A DNA stretch of 64,000 bases from Hansschlegelia plantiphila (GCF_027922265.1 NZ_BSFI01000008.1:264001-328000); one strand, 5' to 3'; positions 8,184 to 16,919 are shown, counted from the first letter of the stretch. Made by a program: numbers and translations. Notes: generated by a model not told the origin, from the letters alone.

Positions 8184-9037
8184 AGCGCGTGGCTCCCGGC
8201 GAGGGCGTCCGACAGCAGCGTCGCGAAACGCGTCATGCTGGCGAGGCCGCCATAGACCCAGACGGGCGGCAGGACGACGACGTCCTCGAACGCCGGCAAG
8301 GCGCGCCACAGCGCGCTCCGCGCGAGCGAAGCCGGTGGGCCGGGCGACAGCGCCACGAGGCGGGCGCCTTCGAACCGGGCCAGCCGGTCCAGCCCGAGCG
8401 TGGCGAAACCCCACATGTTGGTCGGTCCGGCATAGGCGTTCGCAAGCCCGATCCGTTCGAGCGCGTTCTGGAACAGCGAGCCGTGGCCGAACACGTCCGC
8501 CCGCCGGTCGTCGGCGAAGTTGGCGATCAGCACGGGGCGACCGTCATGCGCGCCAAGCCTCTCGCGGGCGCGGGCGAGCGCGGCGTCGATCCGCGCCAGC
8601 GCAAAAGCGGTCTGGCCCGCCGCGCCGCAGGCCTCGCCCAGCGTCGCCAGCGCCTCGCACGACCGCTCGTAAGGGCGTTGGTCGGCCTCGTAGATCGAGA
8701 GCTCGAGAGTGGGGGCGATGGCGGCCAGCCGGGACTGCGGCGGCCCGTAATGGCGCAGACGCACGATGAGGTCCGGCTTGAGGCTGGCGACGAGCGCGAG
8801 GTTCGGCTGCGCCCGGAGGCCGACGTCCACAACCGCCGCGGGCAGGTCGGGCGTCGCGACCCGCGTCCGATAGTAGGGCGCCTCTGCGACCGCTGCCGGC
8901 GTCACGCCGACGAGGAGCGCGAGTTCCGTCAGCGCCCAGTCCAGCACGACGACGCGCGGTCCCGCGGTTTGGGCCCGCGCCGTCCCGGCCAAGGCCAGCG
9001 CGGCGCTTAGCAGCGACCGCCGCGTCCAGTCATTCAC
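8180..9037 (-). CDS. fhuD: Periplasmic siderophore-binding protein (FhuD/FepB family)
   Basis: A 285-residue cluster A-II type binding protein. The N-terminus has a twin-arginine-like signal (WTRRSLLSAALALAGTARAQ) with likely cleavage after ARAQ, as in FhuD proteins bound for the periplasm. The mature part shows PNLALVASLKPDLIVRLRHY and a C-terminal lobe with GFATLGLDRLARFEGA. Two adjacent GTG codons are possible starts; the one at 9035-9037 is chosen because it overlaps the receptor stop as GTGA, the same coupling seen at the next junction. It would deliver the ferric siderophore from the receptor to the FhuB-like permease. Confidence 0.85.
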   Translation of the reverse strand: MNDWTRRSLLSAALALAGTARAQTAGPRVVVLDWALTELALLVGVTPAAVAEAPYYRTRVATPDLPAAVVDVGLRAQPNLALVASLKPDLIVRLRHYGPPQSRLAAIAPTLELSIYEADQRPYERSCEALATLGEACGAAGQTAFALARIDAALARARERLGAHDGRPVLIANFADDRRADVFGHGSLFQNALERIGLANAYAGPTNMWGFATLGLDRLARFEGARLVALSPGPPASLARSALWRALPAFEDVVVLPPVWVYGGLASMTRFATLLSDALAGSHAL

Positions 9038-11490
9038 CACTGATATTTCATCGTCGCGTAGACGGTGCGGCGGTCGCCGTAATTGCAGCCGTAGGCGGCG
9101 AGGCAGGTCGACACGTATTTCTTGTCGAGCAGGTTGGTCGCATTCACCTGCAGCGACACGCCCTGCAGGCGCGCGACCTTCTTGCCGAAGTCGTAGCGCA
9201 TCGACGCGTCGAACAGCGTCACGCCGGGCGTCTTGAACTCGTTGGCCTCGTTTCCGAACGAGGCCCCGAGATAGCGCGCCCCGCCGCCGAGGCTGAGACC
9301 GTCCGCGGATCCCGCGCCGAACGAGTAGTTCAGCCAGGCGGCCGCCTGATGCTTCGGCACGAAGGCGGGGCGGTGCCCGACCTGACTTTTGCCAGACTGG
9401 TCCTTGGTGGTCGTGCGGGTGATCTCGGCGTCGTTATAGGCGTAGGAGATGATCCCCTCGAAGCCCCGGCCGAGATTGGCCTTGCCCTCGAATTCGACGC
9501 CCTTGACCTCGATCTCTCCGGTCTGGGTGCTGGCGCCGGTCGGATCGGCGGTGACCGCATTCTTCTGCTTGAGATTGAACGCCGAGAGGCTGATCAGCCC
9601 GTCGAAACCGTCCGGCTGATACTTCACGCCGGCCTCGATCTGCTCGCCTTCGGACGGTTTGAACGGATCGCCGTTCGCCTTGACGCCGGTCACCGGCAGG
9701 AACGACGTCGAGTAGTCGACGAAGGGCGCGAAGCCGCTTTCGAAGCGGTAGCTCAGCCCGAGGTTGCCGGTGAAGGCCTCGTCATCGCTGGTGACGCGCG
9801 TCGTCGCGCGGGTCGCAACCGTCTCGTTGGACGTCTTGTTCTTCGCCCAGTCGTACCGGCCGCCGGCCTGGAGCGTCCAGCCGCCCCACTTGATAGTGTC
9901 CTGCAGGTAGAGACCCAGCTGGCGCTGGACCGCGTCGATGCGGATCTTGACGGGCGGCTCCGTCACCGAAAGGCCGGGACCGGGATTGAAAGCGTCGTAG
10001 TCTCCGATATTCAGATAGGCCAGGTCGGACTCGCGGTAGCCGGCCTTCTCGCGGGTGAAGTCGGCGCCGACGAGCAGCGTGTGCTCCAGCTCACCTGTCG
10101 TGAAGCGGCCCTCCGCCTGGTTGTCGACGGTGAACATCTGCGACTTTTCGGGAAACGCCCAGGCGTAGCGGTACAGGTTCGTCGGCACGCAGCTCGCGGC
10201 GGTGAAGCAGTAGCTCTGGACGCGCCGGGTATGGGCGTCGACCTCGCCGTAGCGAAGGTTCTGACGCAGCGTCCAGGCTTCGTTGAGTTCGTGGGAGAGC
10301 TTGTAGCCCATGAACCACTGCTCGTTGACGAAGCGGTCGTAGGAGGGCTCCCCGGTGAAGGTGCTCGTCGGAAGCTTGCCGTAGCCCGGATAGGAATAAA
10401 GCGTGCCGATCGCCGGCAGGGCGGGCGGAGCGCCGCCGCCCTTGTCGTCGATTTTCTGGTAGTGCCCGAGCAGCGTCAGCGTGGTGCTGTCCGTCGGCTT
10501 CCAGGTGAAGCTCGGCGCGATGAAGAGCTTGTCGTCCTCGACATGGTCGACCTGGGTGTTGGCGTCGCGCGCGAGGCCGATCAGCCGGTAGAGGAAGCGC
10601 CCCTCCTCGTCGAGCGGGCCCGAGACGTCGAAGGCGGCCTGCTTGCGGTCATGGCTGCCGCCCATCATCTCGATCTCGCCGCGCGCCGTCTCGGTCGGCG
10701 TCTTGCTGGTCATCGCAAGAAGGCCGCCCGGGTTGCTCTGGCCGTAGAGGCCGGAGGCCGGTCCTTTCAGCACCTCCACGCTCTCCAGCATGTAAGGCTC
10801 GATGCGCGCCTGCGAATATCCGCGGGCGCCGAAAGGCAGCCGCAGGCCGTCGAGATACCGCCTCGGCGTGAAGCCCCGGACCGTCAGCCAGTCATAGCGC
10901 GAGTCCGTGTCGCCATACTGGGTGACGACGCCCGGCGTGTAGCGCAACGCCTGAGTGACGCTCTGCGCGCCCTGATCCTCCATCTGCTTGCGGGTGACGA
11001 CGTTGACGATGCGCGGCGTCTCAACCAGCGGCGAGGCGGATTTGGTTGCGCCAGGGCTGTAGCTCGCGGCGTAGCCGCCAGCGGCCTGGCCGCCTGAGCC
11101 AGATCCCTCGACCGAGATCTCAGCGAGTTGGGTCGCGTCTTGAGCTGGAACCGCGCTCTCCCGGCGCAGTTGCACCAGCGTCACCGCGTGGGGGTCGATC
11201 TGCTCATACGACAGGCCCGTCTCCTCGAGCAGCCGGCGCAACGCTTCGCTCGGAGGGAGTTCGCCTTCGACGCCGCGGGTGTTGACGCCGCTCAGCGCCG
11301 AACCGGACGACAGAAGCTTCCGGCCCGAAGCCTCCGCCCACTGCGTCAGCGCCGCCCCGAGCGGCCCCGCTGCAATGGCGAAGCGAACCGGCTCCTCCGC
11401 CCGCCCTTGGCCGCAGGGCGCAAACACGCACGCTCCCGCCAGCGCGACGGCCGCCGCCCGCCGTCGCCATGCCCCGGTCCGTCCCGTCAT
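9034..11490 (-). CDS. TonB-dependent siderophore receptor with N-terminal signalling domain (FecA/FpvA type)
   Basis: An 818-residue outer-membrane transducer. After a signal peptide (AAAVALAGACVFAPCGQGRA) comes an STN signalling domain at about residues 35-110 (FAIAAGPLGAALTQWAEASG, EALRRLLEETGLSYEQI). A plug domain follows at about 155-270 (RYTPGVVTQYGD, LTVRGFTPRRYLDGLRLPFG, VEVLKGPASGLYGQSNPGG). The rest is the 22-strand beta-barrel ending in the aromatic YATMKYQW needed for outer-membrane assembly. The STN domain predicts contact with the FecR-like protein encoded upstream. The ligand is probably a hydroxamate-type siderophore, given the FhuD/FhuB partners, but barrel sequence alone does not define it. 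The stop overlaps the next gene by 4 bases. Confidence 0.95.
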   Translation of the reverse strand: MTGRTGAWRRRAAAVALAGACVFAPCGQGRAEEPVRFAIAAGPLGAALTQWAEASGRKLLSSGSALSGVNTRGVEGELPPSEALRRLLEETGLSYEQIDPHAVTLVQLRRESAVPAQDATQLAEISVEGSGSGGQAAGGYAASYSPGATKSASPLVETPRIVNVVTRKQMEDQGAQSVTQALRYTPGVVTQYGDTDSRYDWLTVRGFTPRRYLDGLRLPFGARGYSQARIEPYMLESVEVLKGPASGLYGQSNPGGLLAMTSKTPTETARGEIEMMGGSHDRKQAAFDVSGPLDEEGRFLYRLIGLARDANTQVDHVEDDKLFIAPSFTWKPTDSTTLTLLGHYQKIDDKGGGAPPALPAIGTLYSYPGYGKLPTSTFTGEPSYDRFVNEQWFMGYKLSHELNEAWTLRQNLRYGEVDAHTRRVQSYCFTAASCVPTNLYRYAWAFPEKSQMFTVDNQAEGRFTTGELEHTLLVGADFTREKAGYRESDLAYLNIGDYDAFNPGPGLSVTEPPVKIRIDAVQRQLGLYLQDTIKWGGWTLQAGGRYDWAKNKTSNETVATRATTRVTSDDEAFTGNLGLSYRFESGFAPFVDYSTSFLPVTGVKANGDPFKPSEGEQIEAGVKYQPDGFDGLISLSAFNLKQKNAVTADPTGASTQTGEIEVKGVEFEGKANLGRGFEGIISYAYNDAEITRTTTKDQSGKSQVGHRPAFVPKHQAAAWLNYSFGAGSADGLSLGGGARYLGASFGNEANEFKTPGVTLFDASMRYDFGKKVARLQGVSLQVNATNLLDKKYVSTCLAAYGCNYGDRRTVYATMKYQW

Positions 11491-11595
11491 CTCAAGCCCC
11501 CGCTCGTCCTCGTCGAGACCGCATGCGGCGGCCTTATGGGGGAAGACGACGGCGGTCGCCGCTTCGACACTGGTCGGCGGAAAAATTGTCGCCGC

Positions 11596-12525
11596 TCATC
11601 GCGAGGCCGTGCGCACCACGGTGAGGAAGGGAAGCCGGGTCACGCGAACGGGCAACGCGGCCGTGACAGCGTCCAGCACCGTGGCGGCGTCGCCCGAAGG
11701 GAAGGCGCCGGTCAGCCTCAGCGAACCCGCGTCCCCGAGAAAGATGATCCGGCCGCCGACATAGCGGCTGATTTCCTCCGCCACCTCGTCCAGCCGCCGG
11801 TCGTCGAACACGAGCATGCCGCGCCGCCACGCGGTGGCGGCGCGGACATCGACGGCGCGCGGCGCCTGCAGACTGCCGTTCCGGAGCGTCGTCTCCTCGC
11901 CCGCGCCGAGCTCCACCTGCGCGCCGGTCCGGACGTCGCGCGCTCGAACGCGGCGCTCCGTCACCACCACGTCGGTCGCGTCCTTCGCCTGGTCGACCTC
12001 GAAAGCGGTGCCGAGCGCCTGCGCCTCGAGGTCTCCTGCCTCCACTATGAAGGGGCGGGCGACGTCCGGCGTCACGGCGACGTGGATCCGCCCGGCGTAG
12101 AGTTTCAGCCTGCGCTCGCCGGGCGCGAAGTCGACGTCGAAGCTCGTCGACGCGTCCGCCTCCACGATGGACCCATCGGCGAGCGCGACGGTCCGCCGTT
12201 CACCGACGGAGGTGCGCTGGTCCGCAAAATAGGATCTTGGCGGCCCGAAGGCTCCCGCACCGAACGCTCCGGCGAGGCCGATCGTCAGCGCAGCGAGGAT
12301 CGCGACAGTTCCGCCGCCGCGCCCCGGCGGCTTCAAGGCAGGGCCGAGACGCGCCCACAATCTTTCGGCCCGCTCGGCGGCCGTCCGGTGTTCGACCGAA
12401 GACGCCCTCCAGTCCTGATAGGCCTCCCAGTCCTCCGCGACGGCGGACCCGGAATGCAAATGGACGATGCGCTCCAGCGCCGCTTCAGTCAGCGGGTCCA
12501 GTTCATCTTCGCGGTTGTCCGTCAT
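11596..12525 (-). CDS. fecR: FecR-family anti-sigma factor / signal transducer
   Basis: A 309-residue inner-membrane regulator. The N-terminal cytoplasmic DUF4880-like part (residues about 10-75) contains EDWEAYQDWRASSVEHRTAA and ERAERLWARLG. A transmembrane helix at about 78-100 follows (VAILAALTIGLAGAFGAGAF). The periplasmic FecR domain includes GERRTVALADGSIVEADAST and FDVDFAPGERRLKLYAGRIHV, and the C-terminal STN-like segment lies after about 235 (MLVFDDRRLDEVAEEISRY). The start is ATG 12525 (MTDNREDE) rather than the upstream ATG. It would hold the FecI-like sigma factor in check until the receptor signals ligand binding. It sits between fecI (69-base gap) and the receptor gene. Confidence 0.92.
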   Translation of the reverse strand: MTDNREDELDPLTEAALERIVHLHSGSAVAEDWEAYQDWRASSVEHRTAAERAERLWARLGPALKPPGRGGGTVAILAALTIGLAGAFGAGAFGPPRSYFADQRTSVGERRTVALADGSIVEADASTSFDVDFAPGERRLKLYAGRIHVAVTPDVARPFIVEAGDLEAQALGTAFEVDQAKDATDVVVTERRVRARDVRTGAQVELGAGEETTLRNGSLQAPRAVDVRAATAWRRGMLVFDDRRLDEVAEEISRYVGGRIIFLGDAGSLRLTGAFPSGDAATVLDAVTAALPVRVTRLPFLTVVRTASR

Positions 12526-12594
12526 CGCGTGCACGCTCTCCCGGCGCGTCCTTCCCATCTCAAAGACGTCCGGAAAACGAAACCCGACAGGAGG

Positions 12595-13131
12595 TCAGGC
12601 GTCCGCGGCTTCAAGCTTCCGCAGGCAGACCCTGAGCGCCTTCATGATGTGCTTGCTGACCATGCTGGGCGAGATTGCCAGGCGCGCTGCGATTTCCGCG
12701 TGGGTGAGGCCCTCGATGCGGTTCAGCAGCAGCGCAGCGCGCGTCTTGGGCGGGAGTTCGTCGAGCGCGGCCTTGAACGTCGCGAAATCCTGCCGGGCGA
12801 TGAGGCTGCGATCGGCGAGCGGCGCGGCGTCCGCGAGCAGCGCCGCCTGCTCCAGCGGCACGCTCCGCCCCTGCCGACGCTCCCGGCGCACCAGATCGAC
12901 GATCAGATTGCCCGCGATCCGCCACAGGAAGAACTGCGACGCGTGCGCGTCGGAGCGCTCGGCCTGACGGCTCGCGACGTACCGCAGGAACGCCTCCTGC
13001 GTCAGATCGGCCGCAGCCTCCCGGTCGCGCAGTCGTCGATAAGCGTAACGCCTGAGGTCGTCGCTGTAGACGCGAAACAGCGCATCGATGTCGGCGGAGC
13101 CGTGCGTCCCGCCCCGAAACGAAACGTTCAT
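12595..13131 (-). CDS. fecI: ECF sigma factor, FecI type
   Basis: A 178-residue extracytoplasmic-function sigma factor. Region 2 spans about residues 15-85 (LFRVYSDDLRRYAYRRLRDR, DLTQEAFLRYVASRQ, FFLWRIAGNLIVDLVRRERR). Region 4 spans about 118-172, with the helix-turn-helix GLTHAEIAARLAISPSMVSK. This is the iron-starvation sigma group that works with FecR and a transducing receptor. It would drive transcription of the receptor and transport genes downstream. An inverted repeat lies 8 bases before its ATG and a sigma-70-like promoter about 60 bases upstream; both are listed separately. Confidence 0.94.
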   Translation of the reverse strand: MNVSFRGGTHGSADIDALFRVYSDDLRRYAYRRLRDREAAADLTQEAFLRYVASRQAERSDAHASQFFLWRIAGNLIVDLVRRERRQGRSVPLEQAALLADAAPLADRSLIARQDFATFKAALDELPPKTRAALLLNRIEGLTHAEIAARLAISPSMVSKHIMKALRVCLRKLEAADA

Positions 13132-13138
13132 GAACCCC

Positions 13139-13154
13139 GCCCTCAGTTGAGGGC
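13139..13154 (-). promoter_or_regulatory. Inverted repeat over the fecI ribosome-binding region
   Basis: GCCCTCA and TGAGGGC are perfect 7-bp arms separated by 2 bases, ending 8 bases before the fecI start. On the transcript the right arm supplies a GAGGG Shine-Dalgarno candidate, so the hairpin could hide it. As DNA it could also be an operator. It does not match the Irr (ICE), RirA or Fur consensus sequences as I know them. Confidence 0.5.
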
Positions 13155-13297
13155 TACATATCCAACCTAAGAAAACCTCGCAACATCAGTAGTTTATATG
13201 AATTCAAATCTACGGAGCGCAAATAGGACGTGTCCGGCGCCGCAGTCGGAACGATGCGGATACCGGCGCGACGGCGGAGGTTGTCGATCTTCGACAT
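13154..13297 (-). CDS. Possible small leader ORF before fecI (47 residues)
   Basis: An ATG at 13295-13297 follows a good Shine-Dalgarno (GAAGGGAG, 7-base spacing). It opens a 47-codon frame beginning MSKIDNLRRRAGIRIVP and ending FLRLDM, stopping 22 bases before fecI. I recognise no family. The first half is ordinary GC-rich coding-like sequence. The second half is AT-rich and coincides with the putative fecI promoter, which argues that part of the frame is fortuitous. It could be a leader peptide, an unannotated small protein or a gene remnant. Confidence 0.3.
   Translation of the reverse strand: MSKIDNLRRRAGIRIVPTAAPDTSYLRSVDLNSYKLLMLRGFLRLDM
13193..13222 (-). promoter_or_regulatory. Putative sigma-70-type promoter for fecI
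   Basis: On the minus strand TTGCGC (complement of 13217-13222) and TATAAA (complement of 13193-13198) are separated by 18 bases within an AT-rich stretch that is unusual for this window. Initiation would be expected near 13186, about 55 bases before the fecI ATG. This is inferred from consensus only. Confidence 0.45.
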
Positions 13298-13439
13298 AGG
13301 CGGTCTCCCTTCAGGCCGCCGCCACGCAGTGTCCGACCCACCTTTGCCGCTCGCCATAAGTGGTCCAGCGCACGGTTCAACACCGTGAGCGTCCGGTTTG
13401 CGGCGAGCGGCGCGATCGGAGGCGGTTCGGGAGCGCTGA

Positions 13440-14378
13440 TCAAATAGCCGATTTCGGCAGCATCATGTGGATGCCCTTGTTGCCGTCGACGAGCTGCGTC
13501 ACGCGCAGGTTTCCGGCGAGCGAGCAGAGCATGTAGGCCTCGTTGCGCGTCAGGTTCGAGCGCAGGCAGACGTGCCGCACCATCTCGCGCACCGCCTGCT
13601 TGGCGGCGTCGTCGAGATCCTCGTCGAGCCCGATCGACATCAGATGCGTCTCGCTCTCGGCGAACGGGAACTCGATCGCCATGTCCTTGCGGACGGTCAG
13701 CCGGAACGTGCCCTCGATGCCCATCTCGAGCGCGGTGATGCAGACCTCGCCGTCGCCCTGGACGCCGTGGCCGTCGCCGGCGAAGAACAGCGCGCCCTTG
13801 TTGAAGACCGGCAGGTAGAGCGTCGCGCCGGGCTTGAGCTCCTTATTGTCCATGTTGCCGCCGAAGGCGCGCGGCACCGGCGAGGCGCAGCGGCCCCAGG
13901 CGGGCGGGGGCGCGACGCCCATGATGCCGAAGAACGGGTCGAGCTCGATCTCGACGCCCCAGGGCAGCGTGCAGACGTTCCTCGCGGCGTCGATCGCGGG
14001 GTGGATGGTCTCGTAGTCGGTGAACTCGTCCGGCAGCGTCCCGAGCAGCGGCAGGATCGCCACGAAGCCCCAGTCCATGGTGGGCTTGGCTTCCAGGATG
14101 TCGACCTGCAGCGTGTCGCCGGGCTCGGCCCCCTCGACGTAGACCGGGCCGGTGATGAAGTGCGGCCCGCCGCCCTGCTGCAGCGTGTCGAGCGCCGCCA
14201 TGTAGTCGGCCGGCGCCTTCGAGGCGTCGGGCGGCAGGCACTCCTTGCCGCCCGCGGGGAAGGAGGTGAGCGTGACGGTGTCGCCCGAAGCGATCCGGAC
14301 GACCGGATCCAGCGCCGAGTCGAGATAGCCCCAGACCATGTTCTCCGGGGCGGACGAAATCGTGTGGTGACGGGCCAT
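13440..14378 (-). CDS. fmdA: Formamidase / acetamidase family enzyme
   Basis: A 312-residue zinc-dependent amidohydrolase of the FmdA_AmdA family, which splits formamide or acetamide into ammonia and the acid. Family signatures include the N-terminal HHTISSAPENMVWGYLD, the central GPVYVEGAEPGDTLQVDI and the metal-site region GALFFAGDGHGVQGDGEV. The ATG at 14376-14378 gives a normal N-terminus; the longer open frame upstream is antisense or out of frame with urtE. It is the last gene of the urtABCDE-type operon, 26 bases after urtE. The transporter therefore probably imports short-chain amides, with or without urea, for this enzyme. Exact substrate range is not readable from sequence. Confidence 0.92.
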   Translation of the reverse strand: MARHHTISSAPENMVWGYLDSALDPVVRIASGDTVTLTSFPAGGKECLPPDASKAPADYMAALDTLQQGGGPHFITGPVYVEGAEPGDTLQVDILEAKPTMDWGFVAILPLLGTLPDEFTDYETIHPAIDAARNVCTLPWGVEIELDPFFGIMGVAPPPAWGRCASPVPRAFGGNMDNKELKPGATLYLPVFNKGALFFAGDGHGVQGDGEVCITALEMGIEGTFRLTVRKDMAIEFPFAESETHLMSIGLDEDLDDAAKQAVREMVRHVCLRSNLTRNEAYMLCSLAGNLRVTQLVDGNKGIHMMLPKSAI

Positions 14379-14404
14379 AGCGGCGCCTCGCTTCCTTGGG
14401 TTGA

Positions 14405-15097
14405 TCAGATCGACATGAATTTGGAGAGCCGCTCGCGGCTCATCTCGGCGCGCTCGCCGCGGTCGACGACCTGGCCGCGCGACAGCACGACGAAGCGGTC
14501 GGCGACCGCGGTCGCGAAGTCGAGGTACTGCTCGACCAGGACGATCGAGAGCCTGCCCTTCAGGCTTTGCAGCACGGTCTCGATCAGTTGGACGATCGAG
14601 GGCTGGACGCCCTCCGTCGGCTCGTCGAGCACGAGCAGCGAGGGTTTCGTCACCAGCGCGCGGGCGAGCGCGAGCTGCTGCTGCTGGCCGCCGGAAAGCG
14701 AGCCGCCGCGCCGCCCGGCCATCTCCCGCAGCACGGGGAAGAGGCCGTAGACCTCGGCGAAGGTCTCGTCGCTCGCCTCGCCGTGCGGGCGGGCGGCGGC
14801 GAGCAGGTTCTCCCGCACCGTCAGCTCTGCGAAGATCTCCCGCCCTTGCGGCACATATGCGAAGCCGGCGCGCGAGCGGCGGTGGCTCGGCGCCCGGGCC
14901 ATGTCCACGCCATCGAACTCGATCGCGCCGCGCGTGACGGGGAGCACGCCGGCCAGGCACTTCAGCAGCGTCGATTTCCCCGCGCCGTTGCGGCCGAGCA
15001 CGGCGAGGCACTCGCCTTGCGCGACCTCGAACGAGACCTTCCGCAGCGCCTGCGAGCCGCCGTAGTGCTGGTCGAGGTCGCGGACCGTGAGCCTCAT
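14405..15097 (-). CDS. urtE: Urea/amide ABC transporter ATPase (UrtE type)
   Basis: A 230-residue ATPase of the branched-chain amino acid/urea class. It has Walker A GRNGAGKST, ABC signature LSGGQQQQLALARAL, Walker B LLVLDEPTEGVQPS and H-loop region VLVEQYLDFA. The EGVQPSIV segment is typical of UrtE. The ATG at 15095-15097 begins MRLTVRDLDQHYGGS, five bases after the urtD stop. It would pair with the urtD product to power the urtB/urtC channel. Confidence 0.93.
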   Translation of the reverse strand: MRLTVRDLDQHYGGSQALRKVSFEVAQGECLAVLGRNGAGKSTLLKCLAGVLPVTRGAIEFDGVDMARAPSHRRSRAGFAYVPQGREIFAELTVRENLLAAARPHGEASDETFAEVYGLFPVLREMAGRRGGSLSGGQQQQLALARALVTKPSLLVLDEPTEGVQPSIVQLIETVLQSLKGRLSIVLVEQYLDFATAVADRFVVLSRGQVVDRGERAEMSRERLSKFMSI

Positions 15098-15102
15098 TCG
15101 CG

Positions 15103-15813
15103 TCAGCGCCCGAGATAGACGTCGACGACACGGGCGTCGGCGCGGGCGCGCGCCATCGAGCCCTCGAACAGCGTGCGGCCCTCGTGCAGCACCGTGACGC
15201 GGTCGGCGATGGTCTCGACGAAGTTCATGTCGTGCTCGACGACCACGATCGCGCGCCCGGGCGTGCGCAGCCGCCGGACGAGCGCCGAGGTCCGCTCGGT
15301 CTCCTCGTCGGTGAGGCCGGCGACCGGCTCGTCGAGCATCAGCACCTTCGGCTCGGAAACGACCACCATGGCGATCTCGAGCCACTGCTTCTGGCCGTGG
15401 GCGAGGTCGCCCGCGAGCCGGTCCGCGTCGTCCGCGAGGCCGACCGTCTCCAGCATGGCGGCGACGCGGTCGCCGGCGTCCGCCCCCCTGGCGCCGCCGA
15501 GCCCGATCTCGACGTTGTCGCGCACCGAAAGCGCCTCGAAGACGCTCGGCTTCTGGAACTTGCGACGCACGCCCGAGCGCGCGATCGCAGCCTCGCTGGC
15601 GCGGGTCAGATCGATTTTCTCGTCGAACAGGACGCGTCCGGACTTCGCGCGGCTGACGCCCGAGATCACGTCGAGCAGCGTGGTCTTGCCGGCGCCGTTC
15701 GGGCCGATCACCGCGCGGACCTCGCCGTAGTCGACGGCGAGCGACAGGTCGTCGATCGCGCGGAAACTTCCGAATTCGACGGTCAGCCCTTCGACCAGCA
15801 CCGCGACCGTCAT
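15103..15813 (-). CDS. urtD: Urea/amide ABC transporter ATPase (UrtD type)
   Basis: A 236-residue ATPase with Walker A GPNGAGKTT, signature LAHGQKQWLEIAMVV, Walker B VLMLDEPVAGL and the H-loop VVVEHDMNFVE. The HGQKQWLEI form of the signature is characteristic of UrtD/LivG-type subunits. It starts at ATG 15811-15813, which overlaps the urtC stop as ATGA, implying translational coupling. Confidence 0.93.
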   Translation of the reverse strand: MTVAVLVEGLTVEFGSFRAIDDLSLAVDYGEVRAVIGPNGAGKTTLLDVISGVSRAKSGRVLFDEKIDLTRASEAAIARSGVRRKFQKPSVFEALSVRDNVEIGLGGARGADAGDRVAAMLETVGLADDADRLAGDLAHGQKQWLEIAMVVVSEPKVLMLDEPVAGLTDEETERTSALVRRLRTPGRAIVVVEHDMNFVETIADRVTVLHEGRTLFEGSMARARADARVVDVYLGR

Positions 15814-16919
15814 GGCGTGGCGTCCGTCGGCTGCAGCGCGTCGGCGCGCGACCAGAGGGTCGGCCGCCATCGGCCGAGGTCGAGCAGGCCGTTCGGAAAG
15901 ATCAGGGCGACGACGATGACGAGGCCGGACAGCACGAAGGGCCAGAGCTCCGGCAGGCTCGCCGACAGGGCGAACTTGATCGCGTTGACCAGCACGGCGC
16001 CGATGATCGCCCCCGCGAGCCGCCCGCGGCCGCCGATCGCGCACCACACCGCGATCTCGATCGACAGCTCCGGCGACAGCAGCCGCGGATTGATGATGCC
16101 GACCTGCGGCACGTAGAGCAGCCCGGCGAGCGCCGCGAGCACGGCCGAGAGGCACCACACCGCGAGCTTCAGCCGCAGGGTCTCGTAGCCGAGCGAGCGG
16201 AGCCGCACCTCGTCGTCCCGGGTCGCGACCAGCAGGCGTCCGAACCGGCCGATCATCAGCAGCCGGCAGCCGACCAGCGCCGCCAGCAGCGCGAGCACCG
16301 AGGCGAGCGCGAGGCCCTTCGTGACCGCCGGATCCTGGATCGGGAGGCCGAACACGACCTGGAAGCCCGTCATGCCGTTGTTGCCGCCGAAGCCGGTGTC
16401 GTTGCGGAACATCAGCAGCATGGCGACATAGACGAGCGCCTGCGTGATGATCGCGAAATAGACGCCCGAGACCCGCGAACGGAACGAGGCCCAGCCGAAC
16501 GCGAAGGCGACCGCGAAGCTTGACGCCAGCGCCGCCGCCAGCGCGACGGGGAAGCTCTCGAGCGGGGCCCACCAGCCCGGCAGCGCCGTCCAGCCCATGA
16601 ACTGCACGATGTCCGGGGTGATCCCGGTCACGGCCACGGACTGCTCCAGCAGATGCATGCCGACGACGTAGCCGCCGATGGCGAAGAACAGGCCGTGCCC
16701 GAGGCTGAGAATGCCGGCGTAGCCCCAGATCAGGTCGAGCGCGAGCGCGAGCAAGGCGAAGCAGGCGAACTGGCCGATGGTGTTGACCCGGTAGCCGGAG
16801 AGGCCGCCGGCGAGCAGCGCGGCGGCCGTCGCCGCGAGCGCGAGCGCGACGCCCGCCACGATCCGGTCGTCCGTCGCGCGGGCGATCAGGCTGCGCTTGG
16901 GGCCGATCGCCGCCGTCAT
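15810..16919 (-). CDS. urtC: Urea/amide ABC transporter permease (UrtC type)
   Basis: A 369-residue inner-membrane permease of the LivM/UrtC family with about 9-10 hydrophobic helices. Characteristic stretches are DLIWGYAGILSLGHGLFFAI, RVSGVYFAIITQALVYVAM and the NNGMTGFQ segment near residue 185. The conserved ATPase-contact region is GYETLRLKLAVWCLSAVLAA. The start overlaps the urtB stop by 4 bases. It forms the channel with the urtB product. Confidence 0.93.
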   Translation of the reverse strand: MTAAIGPKRSLIARATDDRIVAGVALALAATAAALLAGGLSGYRVNTIGQFACFALLALALDLIWGYAGILSLGHGLFFAIGGYVVGMHLLEQSVAVTGITPDIVQFMGWTALPGWWAPLESFPVALAAALASSFAVAFAFGWASFRSRVSGVYFAIITQALVYVAMLLMFRNDTGFGGNNGMTGFQVVFGLPIQDPAVTKGLALASVLALLAALVGCRLLMIGRFGRLLVATRDDEVRLRSLGYETLRLKLAVWCLSAVLAALAGLLYVPQVGIINPRLLSPELSIEIAVWCAIGGRGRLAGAIIGAVLVNAIKFALSASLPELWPFVLSGLVIVVALIFPNGLLDLGRWRPTLWSRADALQPTDATP

